Source: Spirochaetia bacterium
GTDB lineage: Bacteria > Spirochaetota > Spirochaetia > PWKH01
Reading direction: 5' to 3'
Assembly: GCA_007128345.1 (NCBI GenBank)
Contig: SKXS01000183.1
Location: forward strand, 1 to 22,249
Length of the DNA: 22,249 nucleotides
Shown here: one piece after another, positions 14,768-21,707 of the stretch
Layout: each line of letters begins with the position of its first letter
Numbering within the stretch: position 1 is the stretch's first letter
Program-made: the position numbers and the translations under genes
The notes under the pieces: model-generated
Seen by the model: the letters and a program-made list of their open reading frames with translations, nothing else
Database searches by the model: none
Told to the model about the DNA's origin: nothing

Positions 14768-14799
14768 ATTAGTGTACTAGCCTACTAGTATACTAATAA
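14766..14799 (+). promoter_or_regulatory. 34-bp palindrome, likely GntR (YtrA-type) operator
   Basis: Arms TTATTAGTGTACTAG (14766-14780) and CTAGTATACTAATAA (14785-14799) are inverted copies with 14 of 15 matches around the spacer CCTA. The right arm runs into the AAGGAG ribosome-binding site (14798-14803) of the ABC gene. The region also reads as three tandem 8-mers starting TACTA (14775, 14783, 14791). AT-rich TACTA-type palindromes next to the first gene are typical targets of YtrA-family GntR repressors, and such a repressor is encoded in this operon. In RNA the one mismatch is a G-U pair, so a 15-bp hairpin beside the ribosome-binding site is also possible if transcription starts upstream. 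Confidence 0.7.
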
Positions 14800-14808
14800 G
14801 GAGATAGT

Positions 14809-15654
14809 ATGGTATTAGTGAAGAACATCAGTTTTTCCTATGGAAAGAGCTCTCTGTTTCGGAATCTCAGCCTGCAGATACAGCAAGGAAACATATACGG
14901 GTTACTGGGAATGAACGGAGCAGGCAAGACTACCCTGCTCAGGCTGATTGCCGGACAGCTCTTCAGACATGCAGGAACTATGGAGACCCACGGGTTTGAT
15001 CCAAAAATGCGAGATCCTCGCATGCTGGCGAACATCTATTACCTACCGGAAGAATCTGTGCTGCCCAATATATCTGCAAGTTATTATGTAAAGATATACG
15101 CTCCCTTCTACCCCAAGTTCAGCATGGAAGCATACCGTACGTATGGCAGCCAGTTCGACCTGCCCCATGACAAACCCTTAAACCAGTTGTCCTATGGGGA
15201 AAAGAAAAAATTCCTTCTATGTTTCGGCTTGGCTTCAGGAACTTCCCTGCTCCTGCTGGATGAACCGACTAATGGCCTGGATATCCCGTCAAAATCCCAG
15301 TTCCGCAGGATTATCGCTTCCGCCATGGATGATCAGCGCGCATTTATCATATCTACTCATCAAGTAAGGGACATGGATAACCTGATTGACCCGGTGATTA
15401 TTCTCCACGGGGGAACTGTAATATTTCACCATTCACTTGATGAGGTATCACGAAGTATTTCGGTATCATTTTCACGAAGAATCCCAGAACAGGCTGAGTA
15501 TCTATATGCGGAACAAGTGCCCGGGGGATTTTCCGTGATATCGAAGCGTATGCCCCAGGATAATGAGACATCCATTGATCTGGAAACTCTATTCAATACC
15601 GCAGTTTCCGCACCCCAGAAGCTGCGAGAAGTGTTAGGAGGAGCAACCTCATGA
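14809..15654 (+). CDS. ABC transporter ATP-binding protein, YtrB/BcrA-like
   Basis: A 281-residue ATPase that would power a membrane exporter or similar device. It has Walker A GMNGAGKTT (34-42), the signature LSYGEKKK (127-134) in place of the usual LSGGQ, Walker B LLLLDEP (147-153) and H-loop His184 (ISTHQ). A variable C-terminal extension of about 70 residues follows, as in the drug and bacitracin exporter group. The AAGGAG ribosome-binding site is 5 nt from the start, joined to the palindromic operator. Its stop overlaps the permease start as ATGA. Together with the permease, the GntR repressor and a tiny peptide it forms a YtrA-like, self-regulated operon; the transported compound is unknown. 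Confidence 0.92.
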   Translation: MVLVKNISFSYGKSSLFRNLSLQIQQGNIYGLLGMNGAGKTTLLRLIAGQLFRHAGTMETHGFDPKMRDPRMLANIYYLPEESVLPNISASYYVKIYAPFYPKFSMEAYRTYGSQFDLPHDKPLNQLSYGEKKKFLLCFGLASGTSLLLLDEPTNGLDIPSKSQFRRIIASAMDDQRAFIISTHQVRDMDNLIDPVIILHGGTVIFHHSLDEVSRSISVSFSRRIPEQAEYLYAEQVPGGFSVISKRMPQDNETSIDLETLFNTAVSAPQKLREVLGGATS

Positions 15655-16424
15655 CAACAGTGCATCTACTCAGAAAAGAATACTACGAAAAAAGAAAGAC
15701 AATCCTTATCTATGCTGCTGCATATATAGTGGGAATCATCGGTATCCGCCTTATCTTTGTGCATCCTGCATTGCATGAGGAATTCTATCATTCGGTACTA
15801 AACTTTGGATTGTATCTGCTTGGTTTCATTTTTGCCAGTACGTGCTTTTCAGAAATTCATCAGCTTGCAAGAAAGCATGCATGGCTGATGCTTCCGGCAT
15901 CAGCAGCAGAAAAGCTGGTCGTACAGGTGATTATTGCCTCACTCCTTTTTCCTATTGGGTTACTGCTGCTCACCTCAGGCGCTTCGCTCATTGCAGAGCT
16001 CATATCCCAGGTTGCCTACAGAGAGAGTATACGCATCTTCCATCCGTTCAGCTCGGAAGTCGGCATTCGTGTACTGCACTTCCTGGTTCTGAGTTCATTG
16101 TTCCTGCTTGGCTCCGCATATTTTAGAAAGCACCAGTACATCAAGACACTGCTGAGTTTGTTTGCATTCGGCATGCTGATTGCCCTGCTTGGTGCTGTGC
16201 TGGCGCGGCCGTTTACCTATTCGTTTACCGAAGCCACTGTTCAGCTTAGCATAGATTCAGGGATTCACAGCATACCCCAGACCACTGTTTCCAGTCCTTC
16301 AATCGTTTTTTTCCAAGCTGTCGGAAAACTAGTCCAGGGTGCTTACTGGATCCTCCTGGCGCCGTTCTGCTGGCTGGTTACCTATCTGCGGCTCCAGGAG
16401 GTGGAAGCAGATGATGCAGTATAA
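15651..16424 (+). CDS. ABC transporter permease subunit
   Basis: A 257-residue membrane protein with about six hydrophobic spans (for example IYAAAYIVGIIGIRLIFV near the N-terminus and GLYLLGFIFAS after it). It is the partner of the ATPase encoded just upstream, with which it overlaps by 4 nt. The segment FASTCFSEIHQLARKHAWLM, followed by PASAAEKLVV, is typical of the ABC-2-like permeases found with YtrA-type regulators; it includes the cytoplasmic coupling loop. No solute-binding protein is present, which argues for export or signalling rather than uptake. Its end overlaps the GntR start by 14 nt. Confidence 0.85.
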   Translation: MTTVHLLRKEYYEKRKTILIYAAAYIVGIIGIRLIFVHPALHEEFYHSVLNFGLYLLGFIFASTCFSEIHQLARKHAWLMLPASAAEKLVVQVIIASLLFPIGLLLLTSGASLIAELISQVAYRESIRIFHPFSSEVGIRVLHFLVLSSLFLLGSAYFRKHQYIKTLLSLFAFGMLIALLGAVLARPFTYSFTEATVQLSIDSGIHSIPQTTVSSPSIVFFQAVGKLVQGAYWILLAPFCWLVTYLRLQEVEADDAV

Positions 16425-16794
16425 GGAAAGAAAATCTATTTACCTGCAGATTGCGGACATCATGTATGAGCAGATACTGTCGGGGACCTGGAAAGCACAT
16501 GAACGTATTCCCTCAATCCGTGAGACGGCTGTAGATATGGAAGTCAATCCTAATACGGTAACCAGAACATATACCCTGCTCCAGGAACAGGGCATCATCT
16601 ACAACAAACGCGGAATAGGGTATTATACCTCACCTGAGGCCTGGGAACGGATCAGGAAACACAAAAAACGGGAATTCAAGGAGGAAGTGCTCCCGGAGCT
16701 CTTTAGAACGATGGACATGCTTACCATATCAATTGACGATATCAAGCAGTACTACCATCAGGCACATCAAAGGAGGATCCATGAAACGCAGTAA
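16411..16794 (+). CDS. GntR-family transcriptional regulator, YtrA subfamily
   Basis: A 127-residue repressor-type protein. The N-terminal winged helix begins YLQIADIMYEQILSGTW and has the recognition region IPSIRETAVDMEVNPNTVTR (33-52). A short helical tail of about 45 residues is characteristic of the YtrA subfamily, which lacks a large effector domain. The ATG at 16411 is chosen because AGGAGGTG lies 7 nt upstream within the permease gene; the frame runs further upstream without such a site. A second ATG follows directly at 16414. Gene order ABC-permease-GntR and the palindrome before the operon indicate autoregulation, with cell-envelope stress or antibiotics as the inducers in known relatives. 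Confidence 0.92.
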   Translation: MMQYKERKSIYLQIADIMYEQILSGTWKAHERIPSIRETAVDMEVNPNTVTRTYTLLQEQGIIYNKRGIGYYTSPEAWERIRKHKKREFKEEVLPELFRTMDMLTISIDDIKQYYHQAHQRRIHETQ

Positions 16795-16873
16795 CCTGGC
16801 ACTCGTAATCGCCGCTGCAGTGGTGGTATGCGTTCTTGCTGCAGTCATCATAGCTTCGCAGTTCGTGATGTAG
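16781..16873 (+). CDS. 30-residue hydrophobic membrane peptide
   Basis: A micro-ORF of 30 codons. It starts MKRSNLALVIAAA with two basic residues, continues as an unbroken Ala/Val/Ile/Leu stretch with one Cys, and ends ASQFVM before TAG. This predicts one transmembrane helix with the N-terminus in the cytoplasm. An AGGAGG ribosome-binding site (16771-16776) lies 4 nt from the ATG, inside the GntR gene, and the ORF overlaps the GntR end by 14 nt in another frame, the same coupling seen through the operon. It could be a small subunit or regulator of the ABC permease. I know of no family for it, and a chance ORF is possible, though the site, overlap and composition argue against that. Confidence 0.62.
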   Translation: MKRSNLALVIAAAVVVCVLAAVIIASQFVM

Positions 16874-16892
16874 AGGCAGCTGATTATTTTAG

Positions 16893-16921
16893 TTCACATT
16901 TTTCTTCATATCATGTAGGAT
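16893..16921 (+). promoter_or_regulatory. Possible promoter of the acetyltransferase gene
   Basis: TTCACA (16893-16898), 17 nt, TAGGAT (16916-16921). Transcription would begin at about the ATG at 16928. The same bases include AGGA at a spacing of 7 nt, which could serve as a Shine-Dalgarno site on a read-through transcript, so the two readings compete. Confidence 0.4.
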
Positions 16922-16927
16922 TCATAC

Positions 16928-17446
16928 ATGACACCGGTACTCGTACGCTATGCTGAAAAAGAAGATATCAGGGACCTGACAGACCTCTATAACTACTACA
17001 TCATCAATTCAAGCTCCACATTCGATGTCGTCCCGAAAACCTATGAAGAACGTTGCGCCTGGTTCGAAGCACATCCGCAAGAAAGCAGGTATAAGATCAT
17101 TGCAGCTGAACATCCGAATCATGGAATTGTTGGTTTTACATCAAGTAATCCCCTGCGCCCAAAGGATGCTTACAATACATCCATTGAAACTACAATTTAC
17201 GTGCATCCAGATCATAAAGCCCAAAGAATCGGCCTGCAGCTGTATCAGAAACTGTTTGATGAACTTTCACTGCTCGCGGGGACGGAGGAAGACGTGCATC
17301 GCGCTTACTCTTGCATAGCGCTACCCAATCCTGCATCAATAGCACTGCATACAACATTTAACTTCATAACGGTGGGTGTATTTCATGAGGCAGGCAAAAA
17401 ATTTGGCACATACATCAGCATTCAGTGGATGGAGAAGTGCCTCTAG
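16928..17446 (+). CDS. GNAT-family N-acetyltransferase, Pat/Bar-like
   Basis: A 172-residue acetyl-CoA-dependent N-acetyltransferase related to the phosphinothricin/methionine-sulfone group (COG1247). It starts VLVRYAEKEDIRDLTDLYNY, and SSSTFDVVPKTYEERCAWFE is the family's substrate-side segment. The acetyl-CoA binding stretch is TTIYVHPDHKAQRIGLQLYQ, with RIG in place of the usual RGxGxG loop, a weaker than normal pyrophosphate loop. ALPNPASIALH and VGVFHEAGKKFG complete the family pattern. Natural substrates are usually amino acid analogues; nothing here specifies one. It lies 54 nt after the micro-ORF and may be its own unit. Its stop is 2 nt from that of the convergent gene. Confidence 0.87.
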   Translation: MTPVLVRYAEKEDIRDLTDLYNYYIINSSSTFDVVPKTYEERCAWFEAHPQESRYKIIAAEHPNHGIVGFTSSNPLRPKDAYNTSIETTIYVHPDHKAQRIGLQLYQKLFDELSLLAGTEEDVHRAYSCIALPNPASIALHTTFNFITVGVFHEAGKKFGTYISIQWMEKCL

Positions 17447-17448
17447 GT

Positions 17449-18327
17449 TTATCGTGGCATAAGAATCCTGATGCGCGTATCGGGAATATCCAGAGCCTCA
17501 CGCATAACCGCTGCCCACTCTTGGGCATCTTCAAAGTACAAGTACGGTCCGCTTTGTACTGTATAGTACGACGGCTCTGCCCATATCTCCCCTTCAAACC
17601 CGGCGAGATAGACCTTTCCCAGCACTTCTTTTGCTTCCTCAAGCGATGGAGTGAGCACATGCCTGACCCAGAATGTTTCACGATCAGTCCTTGGTGGTGC
17701 TTTTGCGGTATACGGCTTCCAATGTGCATAGAGAGTCACATCTGCATCACCGATGGTTAGCTGATCACCCGCGCGGTAGGCATCACCGGTCCCATCCTGT
17801 CTGGTATTCCATCCTTCAAAGGTATACCCGATCCGCACAAGATTTCCAGTATTGCCGATAACGGCAGTTGAATCACCAGGAGCATAGAGCGCATCATCCA
17901 ACGGCACACCACCGGAGTCAGCCTGGTTGGCATCATAGTGTACTGCATATACCGGTTTCCACTGGGCATAGAGGTGCAAGTCCGTTTCCCCGACAACTGC
18001 ATACTCCCCACCCTTATAGCCGACACCACTGCCGTCTGCACGTGTATTCCACCCGTCAAATACATATCCATCCCTACCTAAGTTTCCTGTATTTCCCAGG
18101 ACAGCAGCCAGTGTTCCAGATTCATATTTCCGGTAGTCAACGGGGACCAAGCCTTGGTCAGCCTGATTGCTATGGTAGACTACTGATACGGTCACTACTT
18201 CAACGGGGGAGTCGACTGCTGGCGGAGCTATCCTTTCAGGATAATAGTACACCAACCCAAACACTACTCCTGTAATGAGTATCACAATGAGCGTAAGCAG
18301 TACCCATAGTACTCGTTTTTCCACCAT
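17449..18327 (-). CDS. Membrane-anchored protein with two InlB B-repeats and a SPOR-like domain
   Basis: A 292-residue protein. The ATG at 18327 is preferred because an AAAGGA site lies 9 nt upstream; the frame is open to an ATG at 18363 inside coaE, which lacks a site. A cytoplasmic stub (MVEKR) and one transmembrane helix (about residues 6-29) put the rest in the periplasm. Two tandem Listeria-Bacteroides (InlB B) repeats follow at about 47-125 and 126-205, each ending NTGNLxRxGYxFxGWNTRxDG and then LYAxWKP. The last 75 residues resemble a SPOR domain (FWVRHVLTPSLEEAKEVLGK, then YYTVQSGPYLYFEDAQEW), which binds septal peptidoglycan. The gene starts 16 nt after coaE. A role at the division site or cell wall is inferred; the exact partner is unknown. 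Confidence 0.82.
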   Translation of the reverse strand: MVEKRVLWVLLTLIVILITGVVFGLVYYYPERIAPPAVDSPVEVVTVSVVYHSNQADQGLVPVDYRKYESGTLAAVLGNTGNLGRDGYVFDGWNTRADGSGVGYKGGEYAVVGETDLHLYAQWKPVYAVHYDANQADSGGVPLDDALYAPGDSTAVIGNTGNLVRIGYTFEGWNTRQDGTGDAYRAGDQLTIGDADVTLYAHWKPYTAKAPPRTDRETFWVRHVLTPSLEEAKEVLGKVYLAGFEGEIWAEPSYYTVQSGPYLYFEDAQEWAAVMREALDIPDTRIRILMPR

Positions 18328-18343
18328 ACCACATAATCCTTTT

Positions 18344-18928
18344 TTAATTCTTGATCTCATCATATACCAGATCTAACTGTTTTCTCACATATGCTTGATT
18401 GCGCGTGTTGCGTATTTCAAAAACTGCTCCTTTACATGCAACATTATACACATGAATATGCTTCTGTGCACGGTTCCTCTGCAAAAAATTCCGCAAATTT
18501 ACCCCATCACGATTTTTACCCCGGAAATAACGATAGATGGCAGGACAGCTCACAAAAATTACATGATCGCACATTTCATCCAGACGCATGTAGTGCAGTA
18601 AAGCAGCATTTACTACCGCACCCTTTCCATGAGATTCTTTTTCACGAATAAAATTCCGGCACAGTTCGACCATCCTTGGATGGAGCACTCCCTCCAGCAT
18701 CAATCGCTTGGCAGGATCAGAGAAGACTATCCTCCCCAGCAATTTTCTGCTTATTCTTCCTCCCTCAACCACTGATTCTCCAAATATTTCAATGATATCT
18801 CGACTTTTCTCTTCCAAGACCTGATGGCCGAGACCGTCAACATCGAGCACATGCCATCCGTCCTGCTTGAGCAGCGAGCCAACAGTACTTTTGCCTGAAC
18901 AGTACTTGCCGGTTAGTCCAAGTATCAT
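18344..18928 (-). CDS. coaE: Dephospho-CoA kinase
   Basis: CoaE, 194 residues, a P-loop kinase that phosphorylates dephospho-CoA in the last step of coenzyme A synthesis. The P-loop is GKYCSGKST (7-15). VLDVDGLGHQVLEE matches the family's DADxxxH segment, GVLHPRMVE is the conserved HP motif, and the end reads IRNTRNQAYVRKQLDLV, as in the family. The lid region (RGKNRDGVNLRNFLQRNRAQ) and the NAALLHYMRLDE segment are more divergent than in E. coli. Its start overlaps the polA stop as ATGA, and the SPOR-like gene follows, so it is in a four-gene minus-strand operon. Coupling of coaE and polA is seen in other bacteria. Confidence 0.88.
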   Translation of the reverse strand: MILGLTGKYCSGKSTVGSLLKQDGWHVLDVDGLGHQVLEEKSRDIIEIFGESVVEGGRISRKLLGRIVFSDPAKRLMLEGVLHPRMVELCRNFIREKESHGKGAVVNAALLHYMRLDEMCDHVIFVSCPAIYRYFRGKNRDGVNLRNFLQRNRAQKHIHVYNVACKGAVFEIRNTRNQAYVRKQLDLVYDEIKN

Positions 18929-21678
18929 TCGTGCATATCCCCCCAGCTTGAACCTATCTCAATGCTCACCTTCAAGGGCACTGACAAGGAGACTGCCTGC
19001 TCCATTTCGCCACGGACCAGAGAGCTCACTGTTTCAAGTTCTTCCTCAGGCACCTCCAGGATAATCTCGTCATGGATCTGCAGAAGCATCTTGGCTTTCA
19101 GCGACTGATCCTCAAGACGCCTATGGATCCTAATCATTGCCATCTTCATTATATCAGCAGCTGTACCTTGGATAGGAGTGTTAACAGCTATCCGCTCTGC
19201 TGCAGACTTCTCCATTTTATTTCGGCTGGTAATAGTCGGTATGGGCCGTATTCTTCCCATTAATGTTGTCGCGTAGCCTTTTTTCTCGACTTCTGCTATG
19301 GTCTTTCCAATAAACTGCTTAATCCCCGAGTAGCGGGAAAAGTACGCTTCAATGAATTCATCAGCCTGCTTTCGCGGTATCGAAAGCTCCCGAGCAAGCC
19401 TGAATGAGGACATGCCGTACATGACGCCAAAGTTTATTGTTTTAGCTGCCCTCCTCTGCTGGGGGCTTACACGGTCAAGCGGGACTTGGAAAATCAGGCT
19501 GGCGGTATGCCGATGCACATCAGTGCCCTGGGTAAATGCATCCTTGAGACCGGGATCATCTGCGAGGTGCGCTAGGACGACCAGCTCAATCTGAGCATAG
19601 TCGGCGGATATGAACGAGCATCCTTGAGCAGGAACAAATGCCTTCCTGATCTTACGCCCTGCTTCCGTACGGATCGGAATATTCTGGAGATTCGGGTTCC
19701 TGCTCGAAAGCCTCCCGGTAGCCGTTCCCGTCTGTGTGTACGACGTATGTATCCTTCCCGTGTCAGCATGAATCAGCATAGGCAGCGTATCCACATAGGT
19801 GCTCTTGAGCTTCGACAGCACGCGATGGGATAATATCTTCTCCGGCACCTCATCTTCCAGAGCCAGCAGTTCCAGAACAGATGTATCGGTTGAAAATCCA
19901 GTCTTTGTCTTTTTAATCGGCTTCAGCCCCCGTTCCTCAAAGAGGACAGTCTGCAGCTGCTTGGTGGAATGAATATTGAATTCCTTACCACAGATATCAT
20001 AGATGGTTGATTCAATGGTTTTCAACTCCTTCTGAAGCTCCCTGCTGTACTCCTGCAGTAATTCGGGAAGCAGTCTAATACCAGCAAGTTCCATATCAAT
20101 AAGAATCTGCTCGACAGGCATTTCTATGTCATGCATTACCGAATCCAGTTTCTTAGTTGAAAGAAGTTTTGAGAAGAGCACCCATAATCTGAAGGTTACA
20201 TCGGCATCTTCAGCAGCGTAATCACAAGCCTCCTTGAGCGGGACATCAGAAAACACTGCGCCTTTGCCTACTACATCCTTATAGGCAACGGGTATATACC
20301 CCAGGTATTTCTCAGCAAGCAGATCCATCCCATACGAGCCCGATCCTGCGTCAAGCAGCCATGCCGCCACCATAGTATCAAAATAGAGACAAGTACAGCG
20401 GATTCCCCATCTTCCCAGCACCTTGCAGTCATACTTGGCATTTTGTCCTATCATCCTGAGATTTGAATCTTCCAGGATACTCTTGAGTTTTCTCTTTACT
20501 TCTTCTGCGGGGAGCACCTGTTTTCCCTCAGCCTGCAGAGGAATGTACCAGGCGGATTTTGGTTCTACTGCACACGAGCACCCTACGACATTGGCTTTCA
20601 TTTCATCGATATTGTCAGTTTCCACGTCAAAGGCAAAGGTACCGGCGCGCTGCACCGCGGCAATGACGTCGTCCAATTCACTGAGCGATGTCACCACATT
20701 GTACGATCCCTTTCCCTGGAGTCCCAATGATAGAGCAAGGTTGAGGGGACTCTCCTCATTCCCGGTACGGACATCATGCCTGATTACCGTACCTGGATTT
20801 CCACCAACTTCCTGAGCCAGGCTTTTTGCCCCGATTTTCTCAAAATCTGAGACTGCCTGATCCCATTGAAGCTGCTGCACGGGAGTTCCCATCTGCCTGC
20901 ACGCAATAGAATCAAGCTGTTTCAGCGTAACTAGCTCTTTGCTCACCATGGCAGATGCATACCCTTCTTCAAGCTTTTTCCTGTTGGCAGGGGTAAGTTC
21001 ATCAAGATGCTTGTATATCTCATCGATAGAACCATATGTACGGAGCAAATCTGCAGCTCCTTTTTTTCCTATACCCTTTACCCCAGGAATGTTGTCAGAT
21101 GCATCTCCAAGCAGGGCTAGATAGTCAGCAATCTGCTCGGGTCGGACTTCCAATGACTCCAAAACCTGTTTTGCAGTGTACTCAGCATAGCCTCCCTTCT
21201 CATAACGCAGAGCAGAAATGTTTCCTTGATCGTCCACCAGCTGCAGCAGGTCCTTATCGTTAGAAACAATGAGGCAGTGAACATCCTCTTCCATGCAATG
21301 CTTTGAAGCCGTTGCTATTATATCATCTGCCTCATATCCGTCGTACCGTATGCAGGAGGCCCCGACTCTCTCAAGTATCGACTCAATAACCGGAATTTGT
21401 GCCTGCAGATCCTGGGGGGTTTTGTCCCTGGTTGCTTTATATTCCGCATATGCTTCATGTCTGAATGTCGGTGTCCTGGAGTCCATGGCTACTACAAGAT
21501 AGTTAGGTTTATATTCCTTCAGCAATGCAAAAATGGATCGGAAAAAACCATATATTGCAGAAACATTATTTCCCTGGGGATCGAGGAGAGGCCGGGAAAT
21601 AAAGGCAAAATACGATCGATAGATGAGTCCGTACCCGTCAATGAGCATAAGAGTTTCTCGTGCAGACTTATCATCCAT
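18925..21678 (-). CDS. polA: DNA polymerase I
   Basis: PolA, 917 residues, full length with three domains. The 5'-3' exonuclease has LIDGYGLIYRSYF, FRHEAYAEYKATRD, YEADDIIAT and LLGDASDNIPGVKGIGKKGA. The 3'-5' proofreading domain is intact, with Asp351 and Glu353 (FAFDVETD), GQNAKYD and YAAEDADVTFRLW. The polymerase domain has TATGRLSSRNPNLQNIPIR, motif A ADYAQIELVVLAHL (Asp693), the O-helix RRAAKTINFGVMYGMSSF with Lys, Phe and Tyr conserved, and motif C QIHDEI (Asp870, Glu871). In motif A the Arg of the usual DYSQIELR is Val700 here, and Ser is Ala695. The start at 21678 has GGGAGGT upstream. It fills Okazaki gaps and repairs DNA. It overlaps coaE by 4 nt. Confidence 0.97.
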   Translation of the reverse strand: MDDKSARETLMLIDGYGLIYRSYFAFISRPLLDPQGNNVSAIYGFFRSIFALLKEYKPNYLVVAMDSRTPTFRHEAYAEYKATRDKTPQDLQAQIPVIESILERVGASCIRYDGYEADDIIATASKHCMEEDVHCLIVSNDKDLLQLVDDQGNISALRYEKGGYAEYTAKQVLESLEVRPEQIADYLALLGDASDNIPGVKGIGKKGAADLLRTYGSIDEIYKHLDELTPANRKKLEEGYASAMVSKELVTLKQLDSIACRQMGTPVQQLQWDQAVSDFEKIGAKSLAQEVGGNPGTVIRHDVRTGNEESPLNLALSLGLQGKGSYNVVTSLSELDDVIAAVQRAGTFAFDVETDNIDEMKANVVGCSCAVEPKSAWYIPLQAEGKQVLPAEEVKRKLKSILEDSNLRMIGQNAKYDCKVLGRWGIRCTCLYFDTMVAAWLLDAGSGSYGMDLLAEKYLGYIPVAYKDVVGKGAVFSDVPLKEACDYAAEDADVTFRLWVLFSKLLSTKKLDSVMHDIEMPVEQILIDMELAGIRLLPELLQEYSRELQKELKTIESTIYDICGKEFNIHSTKQLQTVLFEERGLKPIKKTKTGFSTDTSVLELLALEDEVPEKILSHRVLSKLKSTYVDTLPMLIHADTGRIHTSYTQTGTATGRLSSRNPNLQNIPIRTEAGRKIRKAFVPAQGCSFISADYAQIELVVLAHLADDPGLKDAFTQGTDVHRHTASLIFQVPLDRVSPQQRRAAKTINFGVMYGMSSFRLARELSIPRKQADEFIEAYFSRYSGIKQFIGKTIAEVEKKGYATTLMGRIRPIPTITSRNKMEKSAAERIAVNTPIQGTAADIMKMAMIRIHRRLEDQSLKAKMLLQIHDEIILEVPEEELETVSSLVRGEMEQAVSLSVPLKVSIEIGSSWGDMHE

Positions 21679-21707
21679 GAGCTTACCTCCCGGTATTCGG
21701 TACGAGC

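Noticed and set aside
17690..18190. Duplicated DNA of the InlB repeats as a mobile or recent tandem duplication
   Set aside because: The two units are similar as protein but diverged as DNA, and no flanking target duplications or transposase are present.
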